A stretch of 64,000 nt of DNA, taken from Rachycentron canadum. Its lineage: Eukaryota > Chordata > Actinopteri > Carangiformes > Rachycentridae. The position numbers were made by a program, and so were the translations under genes. The notes under the pieces were generated by a model that was not told the origin of the DNA, searched no databases, and saw nothing but the letters and a program-made list of their open reading frames with translations. The stretch spans positions 3,344,013 through 3,408,012 of the forward strand of contig CM076656.1 in assembly GCA_038496675.1 (NCBI GenBank). Reading direction: 5' to 3'. This document shows positions 48,428 to 58,900 of the stretch, piece by piece. The first letter of the stretch is position 1. Every line of letters starts with the position of its first letter.

Positions 48428-51400
48428 CTGGCAGTCGGCTATGAGCAGGTGTCTGGCTATACTGTGGTGATTGTGGCTGAGCAGCAGCTCCTTCGCTCTC
48501 TTCAGCACCACCATCTCCAGAGGCTTGTTTTCCAGTGGAAGAAGTCGAGATCCGAACTCTGCTGGTCTGAACGTCGACTCTGTCTCTATGATCGGCCGCT
48601 GGAAACTGCTTCTCTCTTTGACCTTCCTCTTATCCTCCTCTTCCTCCTCCCTGCCTGCGTCGTCCTCCTCTTCCTCACTGGTGTTTTCTAAGGCTGCAAT
48701 GGCGTGATGGTAGGAGCTTCTATCAAGTCCTCTACGTCCTCCTGCATCTTTCTCCTGCCCTTCCTCCTCTCTCCCTCCCTCCCCCTCTCTCCTCAGTCTC
48801 TCCACGTAGCTGCAGAGTGGCGGCTGAAGTTCAAGGACGTTGTCTGTGATGGAGCTTGGTGAGTATGGTACCTCCCACTCCAGTGGGCTGCAGGATCTCA
48901 GGTCTGCAGGGCTTGGCTGCAACCGTTCAGTCCATCCTGTCATTGCCTCTGAATCCGGATATTGAACCAGTTCAGGAGGTGAAAGTGCAGAGCTGGAGGA
49001 GCTGTGGGAATCTGCTGAGAGGAGCTGATGGTGAAACTTTAAGGGCTTCACTGTAGGAACAGGAGGGAAAGTGGGTACTGTTTATTCACGTACATCTTAT
49101 TAAAATCTCACCAAAAATAAATGTAATTCCTTCGCATTTATTCATTAGTTTATTTAAGAAGGAGAGTGACATCAATTAAACATTTATCTCTTCTACCCTG
49201 AATAGATTGTTGATCGTTTTATGAATAGTAGATTTCATATTTCAGGCCAAACCAGAATACATTTAAATACCATGGCGTAGTAATTGCTGTGAATACATGA
49301 GACCCTGTTGGTGATGATATGATCACTGTGGTTTTGTGATCAGGTTTCTTAAGGTTCTGTAAAGAGCATGATTTCTCATTTCTTCTTTTCAGGATAGTGA
49401 TGGAAACAACAGTTCAGTTTGTACCTTAACAGCAGTGCCCTCTTTCACCCACCTGAATACAAAAACCAACCTGCTAACACACCATTTAAAATACATAGTT
49501 CAAGTGCAGTGGCTTATGTTCTCTTTTTTAGTAGCTGCATTTTATATCTTAAAGCTCCAGGCTTAATGAGTTATTGGTGCTTAAAATGCTGCCTATAAAG
49601 CTGTGTGTCTCAGAGACAAACTAAAACTAATGTCAATCTATTCATGAAATTAAAAAGTTACCTGCACTCCTCCACACAGAAGGTGTTTCCCCACATGTGG
49701 AGTCCAGGCTAGGTGCAGTGAAGATGGAGGAGGCTGAGGAGGATTCTGTGTGGTCGGAGGAGCTGGAGGGGAGAACCAGGGGCTGCGGACAGGGGGAGCG
49801 AGGCAGTCGAGCCAGAGGCACTTTGCTTGGTTTGGGTGGCGGTTTAGGACACAGCTGGCTGTCAGAGCCACGGATCGCCTGGCCTGGAGACACACAAGCT
49901 GTATCGTCATGATATGATAACACAATACATTTAATCAGTTACAGTTGTTGGTTTTATGCTTGGAACCAAATAAAATCAATCCATGTAGTAACCCTCTGAT
50001 TAAAAAAGCTGTGTTGTATGTATGTCGAATAGATTTTTTTTTAATCTCAGTTCTGTGACAGCATACTATATATACCACAATCTGTCTTTTTTACTTTTGT
50101 CAATAAATTTGAGTCAGAGACAGTACAGTACATTAAACATTAGGTTAATTTAATTTGCTATTCGCATGCAAACAAGGAAGAGCACCTAAGGAGATCAAAA
50201 CCTAAGTGACTGAGTAACTTTGAGAGCCTCACGGAGGCTTTTAAGGGCCCTCTGTAGGCAGGACAGCTTTATTTTTAACCTGATAATCAGACTGAATTGC
50301 CATTTAATTGCACTTCATTCATTCAGATATGAAGAAGAACAAATCAGAGATGAGTGTGGCGATTCAGAGGTCTGGAATCAGGCTACTCCATTTTATCCTC
50401 AACACTGAACAAGATCCTGAATAAAGAATGAAAATGACAAATTAATGGTTGTATAATATTTCTGAGGTTTTTGCTTTTTGAGTTGCTCTGTTATTACAAA
50501 TGTGTGTAATATTGGATTTTATCCTCCACCTCATTTACAGACCTGCCAGAGGCTCTGCTGATCTCCGGGGGAAAGAGGGGCTCAGTGCTGGCTCACTGCC
50601 CGTCCGAAACACTGGAGACTTGGGGTTAGGGCTGGGGAGGAGTGGGTCTGGAGGCTGCTGGGACTGGGGTTTGGATCCTGGAGGATGGAGACAAGAAATG
50701 AAGGGAACAAATAAAGGAGAAGATGAGCGATGAGCTTGGGAAGAAAAGAGTGATTGTAGTTTGTTTTTTGTTTTTTAGGACAAAATTTACACTGTGTGTA
50801 TATTACATTATCCTTACAACATTTATTCCAGTTTTAGCCTTTTTCCAGGTTTATAATATTAGTTTGACCTGTATATAAACATTTAATGTATCATAGTTAT
50901 TTATAAATTATATTTGTATATGTTTTATTCCTGTTTGTTTTTTTTTTCTTTTTGTGCTTATCTTTGTTTGTTGTCCTTGTTTTGGCTTCATGCCTGTGTG
51001 CGTTGCTCTTGGAACTGTGTGTACTTGTTTGTATGAGCATACTTGGACAGTAAAGCTGATCCTGGTTCAGTTTCTGAATGGCTACATTTGAAAATGGACT
51101 GAAAAACCTGACATTACAGAGATAGCTGTGGTGAATCTTACATAACAGAAGAAGGACGTGCACGTGTGAAGAAAACAAAACCTGAGTGGGACCTCCCCAA
51201 TTTCAAAGACCCCATCAATCGTGTGAACTGTGTGTGACGAACAAATATTATTGGATACAGTCCAGTTACTCTTTTCTGATCGGGCACATGATCCGGCACA
51301 CTGGGACCATATTTACTTACCCAGAGGTAAGAAGCTCTCTGATTGGTGCGCCTTGAGCGGGCGTCGCCTCTCCTGCACCTGATTGAGACTTGCTGGTTGG

Positions 51401-54400
51401 CTGCCACAGCGATCCTTCAACCTGAGTGGTAGCACATGTTGGAAACTAATATGAATAAACATATTCATTAATATATAAACATGCTTTAAGGGGATCTGAA
51501 TACAACCCACTGAATATTCATCAAAAGCTGAACACTGCCAGAATAAAAGGTCCCCTACAAAGAAAGAAGACTAGCATATCACTTCTGCCTCTCTTTATCC
51601 TTTCTCCGTGTTTATTTATTTTTTTTATCCCTTTGCCCCTCTTCTTCTCTCTTTGTTCTGCTCTTCCATGGACCATGTATTTATCTTCTCCAGGCTCCTG
51701 CTCTGTGTCTTTACTCAGACAGATATGGACCCCATACATTATGCTCCATGTTCTCCTCGACAGTGTGAAATTACACACTTCTGTTCCTTTCAGCAGAAAA
51801 ATTGTACACTATGTCTATATTTATAGAGGATTCATGAAACATATGGAACATACTGTGTATATACAACTGACTGCCTGGATGATGAATGTAAAGCTTGGGG
51901 CTGTGAATTAAAAGCTTAAAAGCGGGAAAGGATTTACAGAGTTGATTTAAGTGTTTTAGAGAGAATGACTGAATAAAGGTGAGTCTACATTAGTTATGTA
52001 TACCAGACAGCATGTTATTTGGTCTGTGGCCCACTACCTACTTTAAGTAATATACTGGTGCTTGGTTACTAACAACAGTCAGAAAAATATTTCATTAGAA
52101 TTTAAAGTTTTTCTTTCAAAAGCTCGCTATTTTCAGCAAAATGTATTTTAAGTATCAAAAGTAGAAGAAGGTTTAAAGTGTGAAGTGTACTTTACACTTC
52201 ACAATTTAAATACATACATCTATACACTTATTACTGATGCATTAATGTTTAAGGGCTGTCATACTTGTGGTATTCTAGTATATAAACTGCTGGGCATTTT
52301 AATCTGGGAAGCATGAAAAGACATTTCTGAATATAGTCAGATCTTAAGAAACTTTCTCTTTAAACAGGTGGAAAAATCAGTGCAGTAAACCGAGGCTTTA
52401 GTGAGGACTAATTAAAACAATTTAGTATGTATTATGCTGACTAAAGGTCAGAAATATGAAAAATTAGTTTTATAAAATAAAATTAGCTGAAATATTCTTA
52501 CTGCAGTCAGATTTTTTCATTTTTATTTATAAAAATAAGCATTTTAAGGACTCACTTACAAACTAAAAGTATTTGGTAAGATGGAGACTTTGTTAAATGA
52601 ACATTGTATTTTAGCCATATGTTCTGTATTAACAACCTCATGCAACTATAGTATATGGGTTTTAAAATATAGGTTTAAAATGTAGTGAAATACAAATCCC
52701 TCAAATCTGTACTTTAGCACAGGACTGGACTAAATGCACTTTTCAGCACTGGTTAATCAATGTGTTCATGTGGGTTTCTAGCAGTAGTTTACCAACCTGA
52801 GCTGGCCGCCTCGGCCCATGCCATTGTCCTGGCAGTGTGTGCTGTCATGCACGGCGTTTGTGTTGTCATGTGTGTGTCCATTGGTAATGTTGAGGCTGAG
52901 ACGTTTCTGACTCCGCCTCTCTTGTGCCATGAGTGCCTCTCGATGAGTGCTGGACAATCCATACTTTTCTTCCAAGCAGCGTAGAGGAAGGCTTCTGTTG
53001 ATTGGCTGGAAGATAATGGCTCCTACCACCTTAATACATAAATAGAAACACAGAAGAAGAGACAAGAGGACTATTTACTCCATCAAACACCACAGTGAAA
53101 GCAAGTAGAAAACTATTCTTGCTGAGTTAGAGCATAAATTAATGTAAGCTGGAAAGGAAGACAACAACATTAAATCATTTTATCCATCCATTCCTTCCTT
53201 TTATGACTATTAGGTAATAATTACTATGAACAACAACAAAAAGTTAGAGTAAAGTTGGTTATACACAATAGTTAAACAGTATCAACTAACATATCTGTGC
53301 TTGGTTCTTTCATATGTATTTAAATCAGAGATAAATTTGACTTCCATATGACCAGAGAAAGACAAGTTTGACAAGTTTGAAGACATGAGGACAAGTTTCA
53401 TATAAAAACCTGAATAAACTCACCTGTGAAACAGGTTTTCTATTGCCAACGTAGTATCTAATAAGTGCAGGGACACTATCAAACCCTTCTCTTTCCAGCC
53501 GGTACTCGACTCTGGAGTAGGCTTCATTCAACATCACAACCTAAAGAAGATGTGCACAAATAATCATTTATTACTGAACATTTTCTATTTACCATCAATA
53601 CATGTTCAAATGAAATTCTACATTTCATGGGATATTTTTGCTGTGAATGTGTTGCCCCAACACCATAGCCTGCCACTATAGACAGGTTTCAGTCACTTTC
53701 AGATCATTGTTTTACAATGAGCAGTGTTGGTTTGTATAAAACTGAGGAGAGCTGCTCTCAGCCCCACAATTTGATACAAGAGATGATGTTGTGAAGGACC
53801 AAGCCAATGCTGAAATGTCACTTTGTAATGGATTTAAATTTGTCAGGTGCAGAGAAGAAATTTTTTTCTAATTTCATGACCTGAAATCATCATGAGAAGA
53901 TCAGAAAGTTGGACTTTGCAGTAAATCTTCATGCCAAAAAACAACAGAAGGAAGTTCAACTTGTGCTGTTTCTCCACCACAAACTTCTTCTGACAATGGT
54001 AGATTGAAGCTCAAGTGTAGGGAGCATGAAAAACCTTTTTGATTAGAGACAATAGCATTCTATGTGATCCCCTTTGGATTAGTCAGTTGTCTGTACATGA
54101 TCTTACCTTCTTGTTGATTTTAAAGTGCTGGGCAGCGTTTCGCCACTGGCAGGTCAGAACATAACTTCCTGGGATGGACAGTGAATCACGGATCAAGAAA
54201 TCTCCATCACGCTGCACCAAGGTTTCTGCAACCTGAGATGGTACAGAGGGTTACATATGGGCGCACACACACACACACGCACAGGGGCACACAGTGTTTG
54301 TTTACAGTCCAAACATTTAATTAAATCTAATAATAGTAGGCTGTTACACTGTTACCTTCTTTATGGGCTCAGTGCTGGCTGGTCTGCAGCAGTTACGTAA

Positions 54401-55444
54401 GACATTAAGATATTTAGAGCCTCAACCTATTACAGTATTTATACAGCTAGAAAAGTTTCATGTGGATTTACACTGATGTGTCACTGAGCTCTTCAACAAT
54501 TAGCAGTTAAACCAAAGTGTTTCTCAAAAAAAAAATCTCAATTATTTCATAATTATTCATTTAAGATCTAAGAAGTAAAATCTACCCAGTGTTTAACAAG
54601 AAAAAGTAATTATTAGTGACAAGTCCGAGAAAATGAAGACAGTTTTCGGGAAAATCAATATGTTACTGAGTTGTTCGTATCTTATTAATCATCTTGAACG
54701 CCCTCATTTTTTTCTGTCTTTCATTTAGCTTTCACATGCTAAATGAGTTCTTTGATGGTTTACTAATCATTTGTACCATAAAATAGAAAGAAATGTAGTT
54801 TGACAACAAAAAACTGGCATCATGTGAATGATGGTTCATACTAAGGTCACTGAGCTTTATCCATGATACCTTAGCTTTCTCCATCTGCTGTGCAAGGTGT
54901 GGTTGAAACCTCCAGAGAAAGGTAGTAGACAGACCTTACATCAAGGAATATTTTGTAAACCTACTGTTTCCAATGTTAAAGACTGACCTCCATGCATGCA
55001 TGAAATTATTAACAGAGAAAATAATCAGCAGGGTAATTAATTATGAAAACAATCTTTAGTTACCATATGTCACTTTAAATATATAACTCAATATTATTAT
55101 TTAAAATGTATCATTTCAGAATTATTTTAAACTAGACATGAAATTTAATTTCATTCATACATTAGATTTGACAGGTAACAAGTAAGATGGAAATGTTTCC
55201 TCATCTTTTTATTTACATTTCACTTTTGTTACATTTATAGCCTCTCTCCTGTCATTTAAACACAAACACAACACAAACACAACCCTTCACACACACTTAC
55301 AGACTTTAATTAAGCAAGTGTTTGTATAGTATATAGTGGTAGTTTAGTTCAGCCAAAGGAAGCAGCTTATTAGAAATGATTACCTCTGAGAGCTGGCTTT
55401 CACAGGGAGAGCACAATCTCTCCCTCTCTCTTTCTCTCTCTCTT

Positions 55445-55483
<39 letters not shown>

Positions 55484-56898
55484 ACACACATTTATATACA
55501 CACAACATAAAGAAAGAGGCTTTTTATACACTGACCTAATGTTATAACCCCAGCCCTACAGCTGAGGCCACTATTTAAGCTCTAATCTTCCTGTAAGCAC
55601 TGTGAGTGCAGCATAGAGGTGTAATAATAGGTGATCTGGTTCAACAAGTTTTTAACCAGGTTTTTAAAAGGGAGGGACTTGTGGAAGTTTTATGTGTGTG
55701 TGTGTGTGTGTTACCTGTCTGGGAATTGCTCCGTGATACCATGCATGGCTTCTTGGCTCCTCACAGTTCATCTTCAGCTCCTCCTCTAGCTCTCTGCGAA
55801 GTTTCTCTGAGGGGCAGTCCAGAATGAACTGATCTCTGGAGAACTACAATTAAAGAAAAAAAAAAAACTTAAGTGTCTTGATCCCTTCATTCATAGCTTT
55901 GAATGATAAGTGATTTTAGCAGTTACATGATCAAAGCTGACACTTCAAAGGACAATAATCACTGTTTCCTATTCCATGAAACAAACAGAAATTAGGTCAC
56001 ATACACCACAATAAGTGACCATGGTAGAGGATTCTCCTCTGTAGTCATCATTCATGTTGAAGTTACTTGTTACTCTGGCAAGGGATTTATAATTTTTTAT
56101 TTTTTTAATAGTTTTTAGAAGTCTAAATAGACCATAAAATAGTTTGTGTAAAGGACATTTTTCTTTGTTTGCTTGTTTATCTTTGTTGACTCCTCAGAAT
56201 TATCTTGCGACCCCTTGAGGGTCACGACCTGTTGGTTGGGTACGACAGAAGTTGTGACACTTAACCAAACCATGTATCACAATTCAAGATACAGTCAAAA
56301 TATTTTAACATACTTATTTGTTCTATATGCATTTTCTTATCATTAAGCAATAATAGTTATGTAAATGAATTGTAATTATTAGTACTGTTAATACCATACT
56401 ACTACTACTCCTCTGCTTACACTACTATTTCTTCCACCACTTCTTTTTACAACATGCATTTCTTTAGGAGGCAAATTTCTATTTGCTAGTATTTAAAGGC
56501 AGTGTACGCCATATGTCAAACAGTTGATAAGGCAACACAACTTGCACACAACAGTTTCATCAATTCAAATTCTTTTAGTAATTCATAACAAAAATAAGAA
56601 CATGTTTTCTTTTGGTTAAAATTTCTTACACCTGATAAAACCAAATTGATTGAAGGTCATTCAAAACTTAAATGCTTCAAAGCACGGAAATGACAGATGA
56701 GCGGTAGTAAGATTTAACAGTTTGATACTATTGACACACCTGAGACATGATGACCTGATTGATCAGTGAGTTTAATGCCAATAGCACACCTAGAAAAGTT
56801 GGGAAAATTAAAAAGGTGAAGGACAGAAAAATGTGGTAACAAACTGACAGGATTCTGAGTCAGCAAAACCACCTGCACCACAACGCTCCCACACCCCA

Positions 56899-56937
<39 letters not shown>

Positions 56938-56963
56938 ACATGACAGCTGCTGGGTCTCTGCAT
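45041..56963 (-). CDS. bcar3: bcar3 (NSP-family SH2 / Cas-binding protein) coding span
   Basis: Thirteen solid exons (55843 down to 45041) plus a proposed alternative first exon join in phase to about 830 residues; human BCAR3 has 825. Domains: SH2 about 40-132 (WYHG, FLIRDS with the phosphotyrosine-binding Arg, YYVGNRKPVSQ), a low-complexity middle with Glu-rich runs, and the C-terminal CDC25-like Cas-binding domain about 535-820 (TFRPAEF, GVSSGLELVTLPHG, AVDILGCTG, LTLMERPTVT, LLWGSRGASVNQ, LSRKLEPPP). The C-terminal domain binds p130Cas rather than acting as an exchange factor; the complex signals to Rac and R-Ras/Rap at adhesions (family knowledge). BCAR3 fits better than SH2D3A or SH2D3C: GAIIFQPINR, SPVFRTGSEPALSP, GSDSQLCPKPPPK, KAHQSES. 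The usual long BCAR3 N-terminus was not found and may start beyond 64000. Confidence 0.93.
45332..45535 (-). CDS. bcar3: bcar3 exon (GEF-like domain)
   Basis: Acceptor CTCCTCCTCCAG, donor GTGAAA; the first codon is split. It encodes a short variable start, then VPLLLPLLTLMERPTVTPEG and AARDVAHNAQSYTANAQKIL. Phase 2 in and phase 1 out agree with its neighbours. Confidence 0.92.
46402..46513 (-). CDS. bcar3: bcar3 exon (GEF-like domain)
   Basis: Acceptor TCTGTGCAG, donor GTACTT. It encodes ISRLEETWTTLRRNYTQTAI and ends KPFYKNLYEGT. A CA-rich stretch follows the donor. Confidence 0.95.
46544..46590. repeat. (TG)n microsatellite in bcar3 intron
   Basis: About 23 units, just upstream (on the - strand) of the exon at 46402-46513, so it reads (CA)n close to that exon's acceptor. 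Confidence 0.95.
46731..46902 (-). CDS. bcar3: bcar3 exon (GEF-like domain)
   Basis: Acceptor CCCCTAG, donor GTAACA. It encodes HHTMAIGVAVDILGCTGSVE, ending FTALMKALDLPQ, nearly the mammalian sequence. Confidence 0.96.
47496..47611 (-). CDS. bcar3: bcar3 exon (GEF-like domain)
   Basis: Acceptor GTTCACCAG, donor GTACAC. It encodes VARILGVTPDLKGQMGVSSG and LELVTLPHGQQLRLDLME with a split Arg codon. Confidence 0.96.
47678..47759. repeat. (GT)n with GTCT variants
   Basis: A GT run of about 22 units followed by GTGTGTCT-type variant units, ending TGTGTGA. Lies in the bcar3 intron upstream of the exon at 47496-47611. Confidence 0.95.
48379..48425. repeat. (TG)n touching a bcar3 splice donor
   Basis: On the - strand the donor GTACACACAC of the large exon runs directly into about 22 CA units. 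Confidence 0.95.
48428..49050 (-). CDS. bcar3: bcar3 large exon (variable linker, start of GEF-like domain)
   Basis: 623 bases, acceptor TTCCTACAG, donor GTACACAC. It begins KPLKFHHQLLSADSHSSSSS. Two low-complexity stretches follow: a Glu/Gly/Arg-rich one (about 48740-48800) and a Glu/Asp-rich one (about 48628-48690, with EEEEDDAGREEEEEDKRK). The exon ends with the conserved ESTFRPAEFGSRLLPLENKP and RAKELLLSHNH...IADCQ. The acidic inserts have no counterpart in the human protein as I recall it. Confidence 0.92.
49662..49883 (-). CDS. bcar3: bcar3 exon (proline-rich linker)
   Basis: Acceptor GTCTCCAG, donor GTAACT. It encodes GQAIRGSDSQLCPKPPPKPS and a Ser/Pro-rich tail. A second acceptor lies five bases inside (CCAGGCCAG); only the outer one keeps phase. 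Confidence 0.92.
50543..50677 (-). CDS. bcar3: bcar3 exon (linker)
   Basis: Acceptor ATCCTCCAG, donor GTCTGT (weak). It encodes SKPQSQQPPDPLLPSPNPKS followed by PVFRTGSEPALSPSFPRRSA; SPVFRTGSEPALSP is a BCAR3 signature. Confidence 0.92.
51321..51421 (-). CDS. bcar3: bcar3 exon (linker)
   Basis: Acceptor CCACTCAG, donor GTAAGT. It encodes LKDRCGSQPASLNQVQERRR and PLKAHQSESFLPL, matching SGSQPACLDHMQDRR and LKAHQSES of human BCAR3. Confidence 0.93.
51422..52796 (-). other. bcar3: bcar3 intron
   Basis: AT-rich. It contains an 11-bp-arm hairpin at 52179-52203 and phrases like CACTTTTCAGCACTGG near 52737 that resemble a dispersed repeat end. No exon recognised. Confidence 0.75.
52179..52203. repeat. 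Perfect inverted repeat (11-bp arms, 3-base loop)
   Basis: TGTGAAGTGTA, loop CTT, TACACTTCACA. Confidence 0.85.
52797..53029 (-). CDS. bcar3: bcar3 exon (after SH2)
   Basis: Acceptor GTATTAAG, donor GTTGGT. It encodes VVGAIIFQPINRSLPLRCLE, EKYGLSSTHREALM and on to GRGGQL with a split Arg codon. The GTTGGT donor is weak; a stronger-looking GTAAAC five bases on would break the frame. Confidence 0.88.
53424..53540 (-). CDS. bcar3: bcar3 exon (SH2, second half)
   Basis: 117 bases, phase 0, acceptor TCTTTAG, donor GTGAGT. It encodes VVMLNEAYSRVEYRLEREGF and DSVPALIRYYVGNRKPVSQ. Confidence 0.96.
54107..54232 (-). CDS. bcar3: bcar3 exon (SH2 core)
   Basis: 126 bases, phase 0, acceptor CATCTCAG, donor GTAAGA. 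It encodes VAETLVQRDGDFLIRDSLSI, PGSYVLTCQWRNAAQHFK and INKK. FLIRDS carries the Arg that binds phosphotyrosine. Confidence 0.96.
54233..55714 (-). other. bcar3: bcar3 intron between the SH2 exons
   Basis: Non-coding. It holds (CA)n tracts at 54264-54278 and 55448-55479, a CT-rich tract, and GT units at 55693-55711 that form the start of the intron on the - strand. Confidence 0.8.
55448..55479. repeat. (CA)n microsatellite
   Basis: About 16 units after a CTCTCT-rich tract. Confidence 0.93.
55715..55843 (-). CDS. bcar3: bcar3 exon (before and into SH2)
   Basis: 129 bases, phase 0, acceptor AATTGTAG, donor GTAACAC running into a CA repeat. It encodes FSRDQFILDCPSEKLRRELE and SHAWYHGAIPRQ. The mammalian counterpart begins FSKERHIMDRTPEKLKKELE after EYVK. 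Confidence 0.95.
55844..56939 (-). other. bcar3: bcar3 intron 5' of the SH2 region
   Basis: Non-coding. GCGACCCCTTGAGGGTCACG and GACCTGTTGGTTGGG near 56209-56241 resemble a dispersed fish repeat. It starts (on the - strand) with GTAAGT and a GT tract at 56901-56935. Confidence 0.6.
56901..56935. repeat. (CA)n, GT on the bcar3 strand
   Basis: About 17 units directly behind the GTAAGT donor of the proposed alternative first exon. Confidence 0.95.
56940..56963 (-). CDS. bcar3: Proposed alternative first coding exon of bcar3 (MQRPSSCH)
   Basis: On the - strand, ATG CAG AGA CCC AGC AGC TGT CAT runs straight into a consensus donor GTAAGT and joins in phase 0 to FSRDQF at 55843. The base at -3 is G. 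Against it: an upstream ATG about 30 bases before is out of frame, and without RNA data a chance donor cannot be excluded. If real, it makes a BCAR3 without the long N-terminal region. Confidence 0.4.
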
Positions 56964-57258
56964 TGCTCCCTCTTCCTCCCTTCTTCAAGAAGACATTTCA
57001 TAGCAAACACATACAAACCCACACCCACTGTGTTTTTTGTCTCTACAGTTTAACACACACATATTGTTTGCTCACACTTTCTTCAAGCAACGCTCTCACA
57101 CTACCTGTCCCTCTCGCTGTCTTACCTCAGTGAGTTTCCTCCTCATCTCTCCCTCTCCTGGCTTTCTACCCAGAGCCTCCTACTGTGATGTCATCATCAT
57201 GACCCAACCCAACTGTCCAGACCTGCCTCCATACACACCCACACCTGACGTACATAAA

Positions 57259-57291
57259 CACACACACACACACACACACGCGCGCACACAC
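57259..57291. repeat. (CA)n-(CG)n microsatellite
   Basis: CA units followed by CGCGCG and CACACA. Confidence 0.9.
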
Positions 57292-58651
57292 TCTCGAGTG
57301 ACGCAAACAGCTCCCTGAGCTTATCTGTCTTTTTAACCGGTTACAGAGTTCACAACTTCAATCTTGTAATGTTTTGCCTTTTCTTCTGCTGCACTGTACA
57401 AAAACAATAACTGACTGGTTCATTGTTTACCGTAAGTAGAGTGTCAGAAAAAAAATACAACGGGTGAAAAGACTCTTGTTGAGAGGTGGTGCGGGCTTTG
57501 CAGTAGAATATAATTCTATTTGGATGTAAGTAGCATATATTACAAATACAAGTAAAAGATTCTTTACTTTTGTTATTCCTTTCTCTAGATATCAGCTTGA
57601 GAATATGTCTTCAAATGGTACGTGTAGCCCGTACTGCCTGATGTTCCTTATTGTCTATGGTACTTGTAACGAGTATTTCTACCCATTTGAGGGATTCGCA
57701 TGCAGTATTTTACTCCTGTGCTTCATAAATGTACGCCCAGTGCTGGTGACCAAGCGCGATACCTTGGGGGTTGTTTTGAGGAGTATTTATATTGGTCCTT
57801 TGCCATGAAAAAAACAAGTTAATCAATGATCTTTTGTGTGTGTATGGTCTCCAGTATCAGTCACATACTCTATCTGAACATGTTCATCCTTGTAATGATG
57901 CTACATGTCAAGTAAAATTAAGGTCAGTAGATTTAATAGTTTATTACTCTCCCTTAGTCTATGTGTCATCCACCTATTTATCCACTTTAATTTGCCACAT
58001 CAGGAGCAAATATATTAAATCATAAAAGACATCCATCTTGTCCTTAGCTTAAGACATGGGAGCTCTTATAAGTGATATCTATGATATCAATACTGAATAA
58101 AATGGCTGCCTGCAATAAGAAAACATTGTTAGCATCACATGTACATCATCATTTGAGAATCAGCATTTTCTGTAGTAGGAATCAGAAGGGAGTGGTTCCC
58201 AATCTTTTGAAGCAATTTCTCCTTTTTGACCCTCACCAGTTGTCTCTCTCTACCAATTATGAGTAAGGGTCAAAGGGAAGTAATGAGCTATGTACATGAA
58301 ATTAGGAAACACGTCTATGAGTTTCCCCGTGAAACTGAAACCTTGTGGATCCTTTCATCTCTATACCACACTCTGGTTTTCTACCAATCTTTTTCTTCCA
58401 TATCTCTCTCTCTAAAGTCATTAGAATAGACCCCTCTGCCCCCAGTCTCCATGTCTCTATGTATGATGGGAAATCAACCTATCCTATTACAGCTTCAACT
58501 CAGAAAACAAAAGAACAGGTCACAACAGGATTGGTGTCATAATGCACATGCACTGATTTTATTTGTTTCTCTCTTGAAGCAGAGACATGGGCCAGTGTGG
58601 CATGACTTGTGTTGTATTTGTTTTTGTTTTTTTTTTCCATGTGTGTTGGTG

Positions 58652-58900
58652 CAGTGGTGGAAAGTACTTGAGGCAGAAGAATCGAACTGTCATTTAGTCA
58701 TGTTCTGCAGCTGCATTGATTTCACAGTATGGGATCACATTCAATTTACAGTATAATGTACAGGAGAGCCAACTAGTGTGGCCATACTACATTTTACAGC
58801 TTTTATTACAGCAATGACCAACTATTTAAATAAACAGATAAGTTAAATTGTGAAAATCTAAACTAGTACACTGAACTACATTAATGTGTACATTAAAGGC
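58652..58900. mobile_element. Possible non-autonomous element (GTGGTGGAAAGTA type)
   Basis: GTGCAGTGGTGGAAAGTACTT opens the stretch, like the well-known fish repeat AGTGGTGGAAAGTAACTAAGT. The interior has ACATTTTACAGCTTTTATTA and related AT-rich words. The right end is uncertain. Confidence 0.35.

Noticed and set aside
53405..53423. Extension of the SH2 exon past the CAG at 53424 in the open frame
   Set aside because: The frame VSLFRFLYE is intronic; the GTGAGT donor and the phase of the next exon fix the end at 53424.
45041..56963. Identity as sh2d3a or sh2d3c
   Set aside because: All three share the SH2/NSP layout, but the linker signatures (SPVFRTGSEPALSP, GSDSQLCPKPPPK, KAHQSES) and the adjacent fnbp1l point to bcar3.
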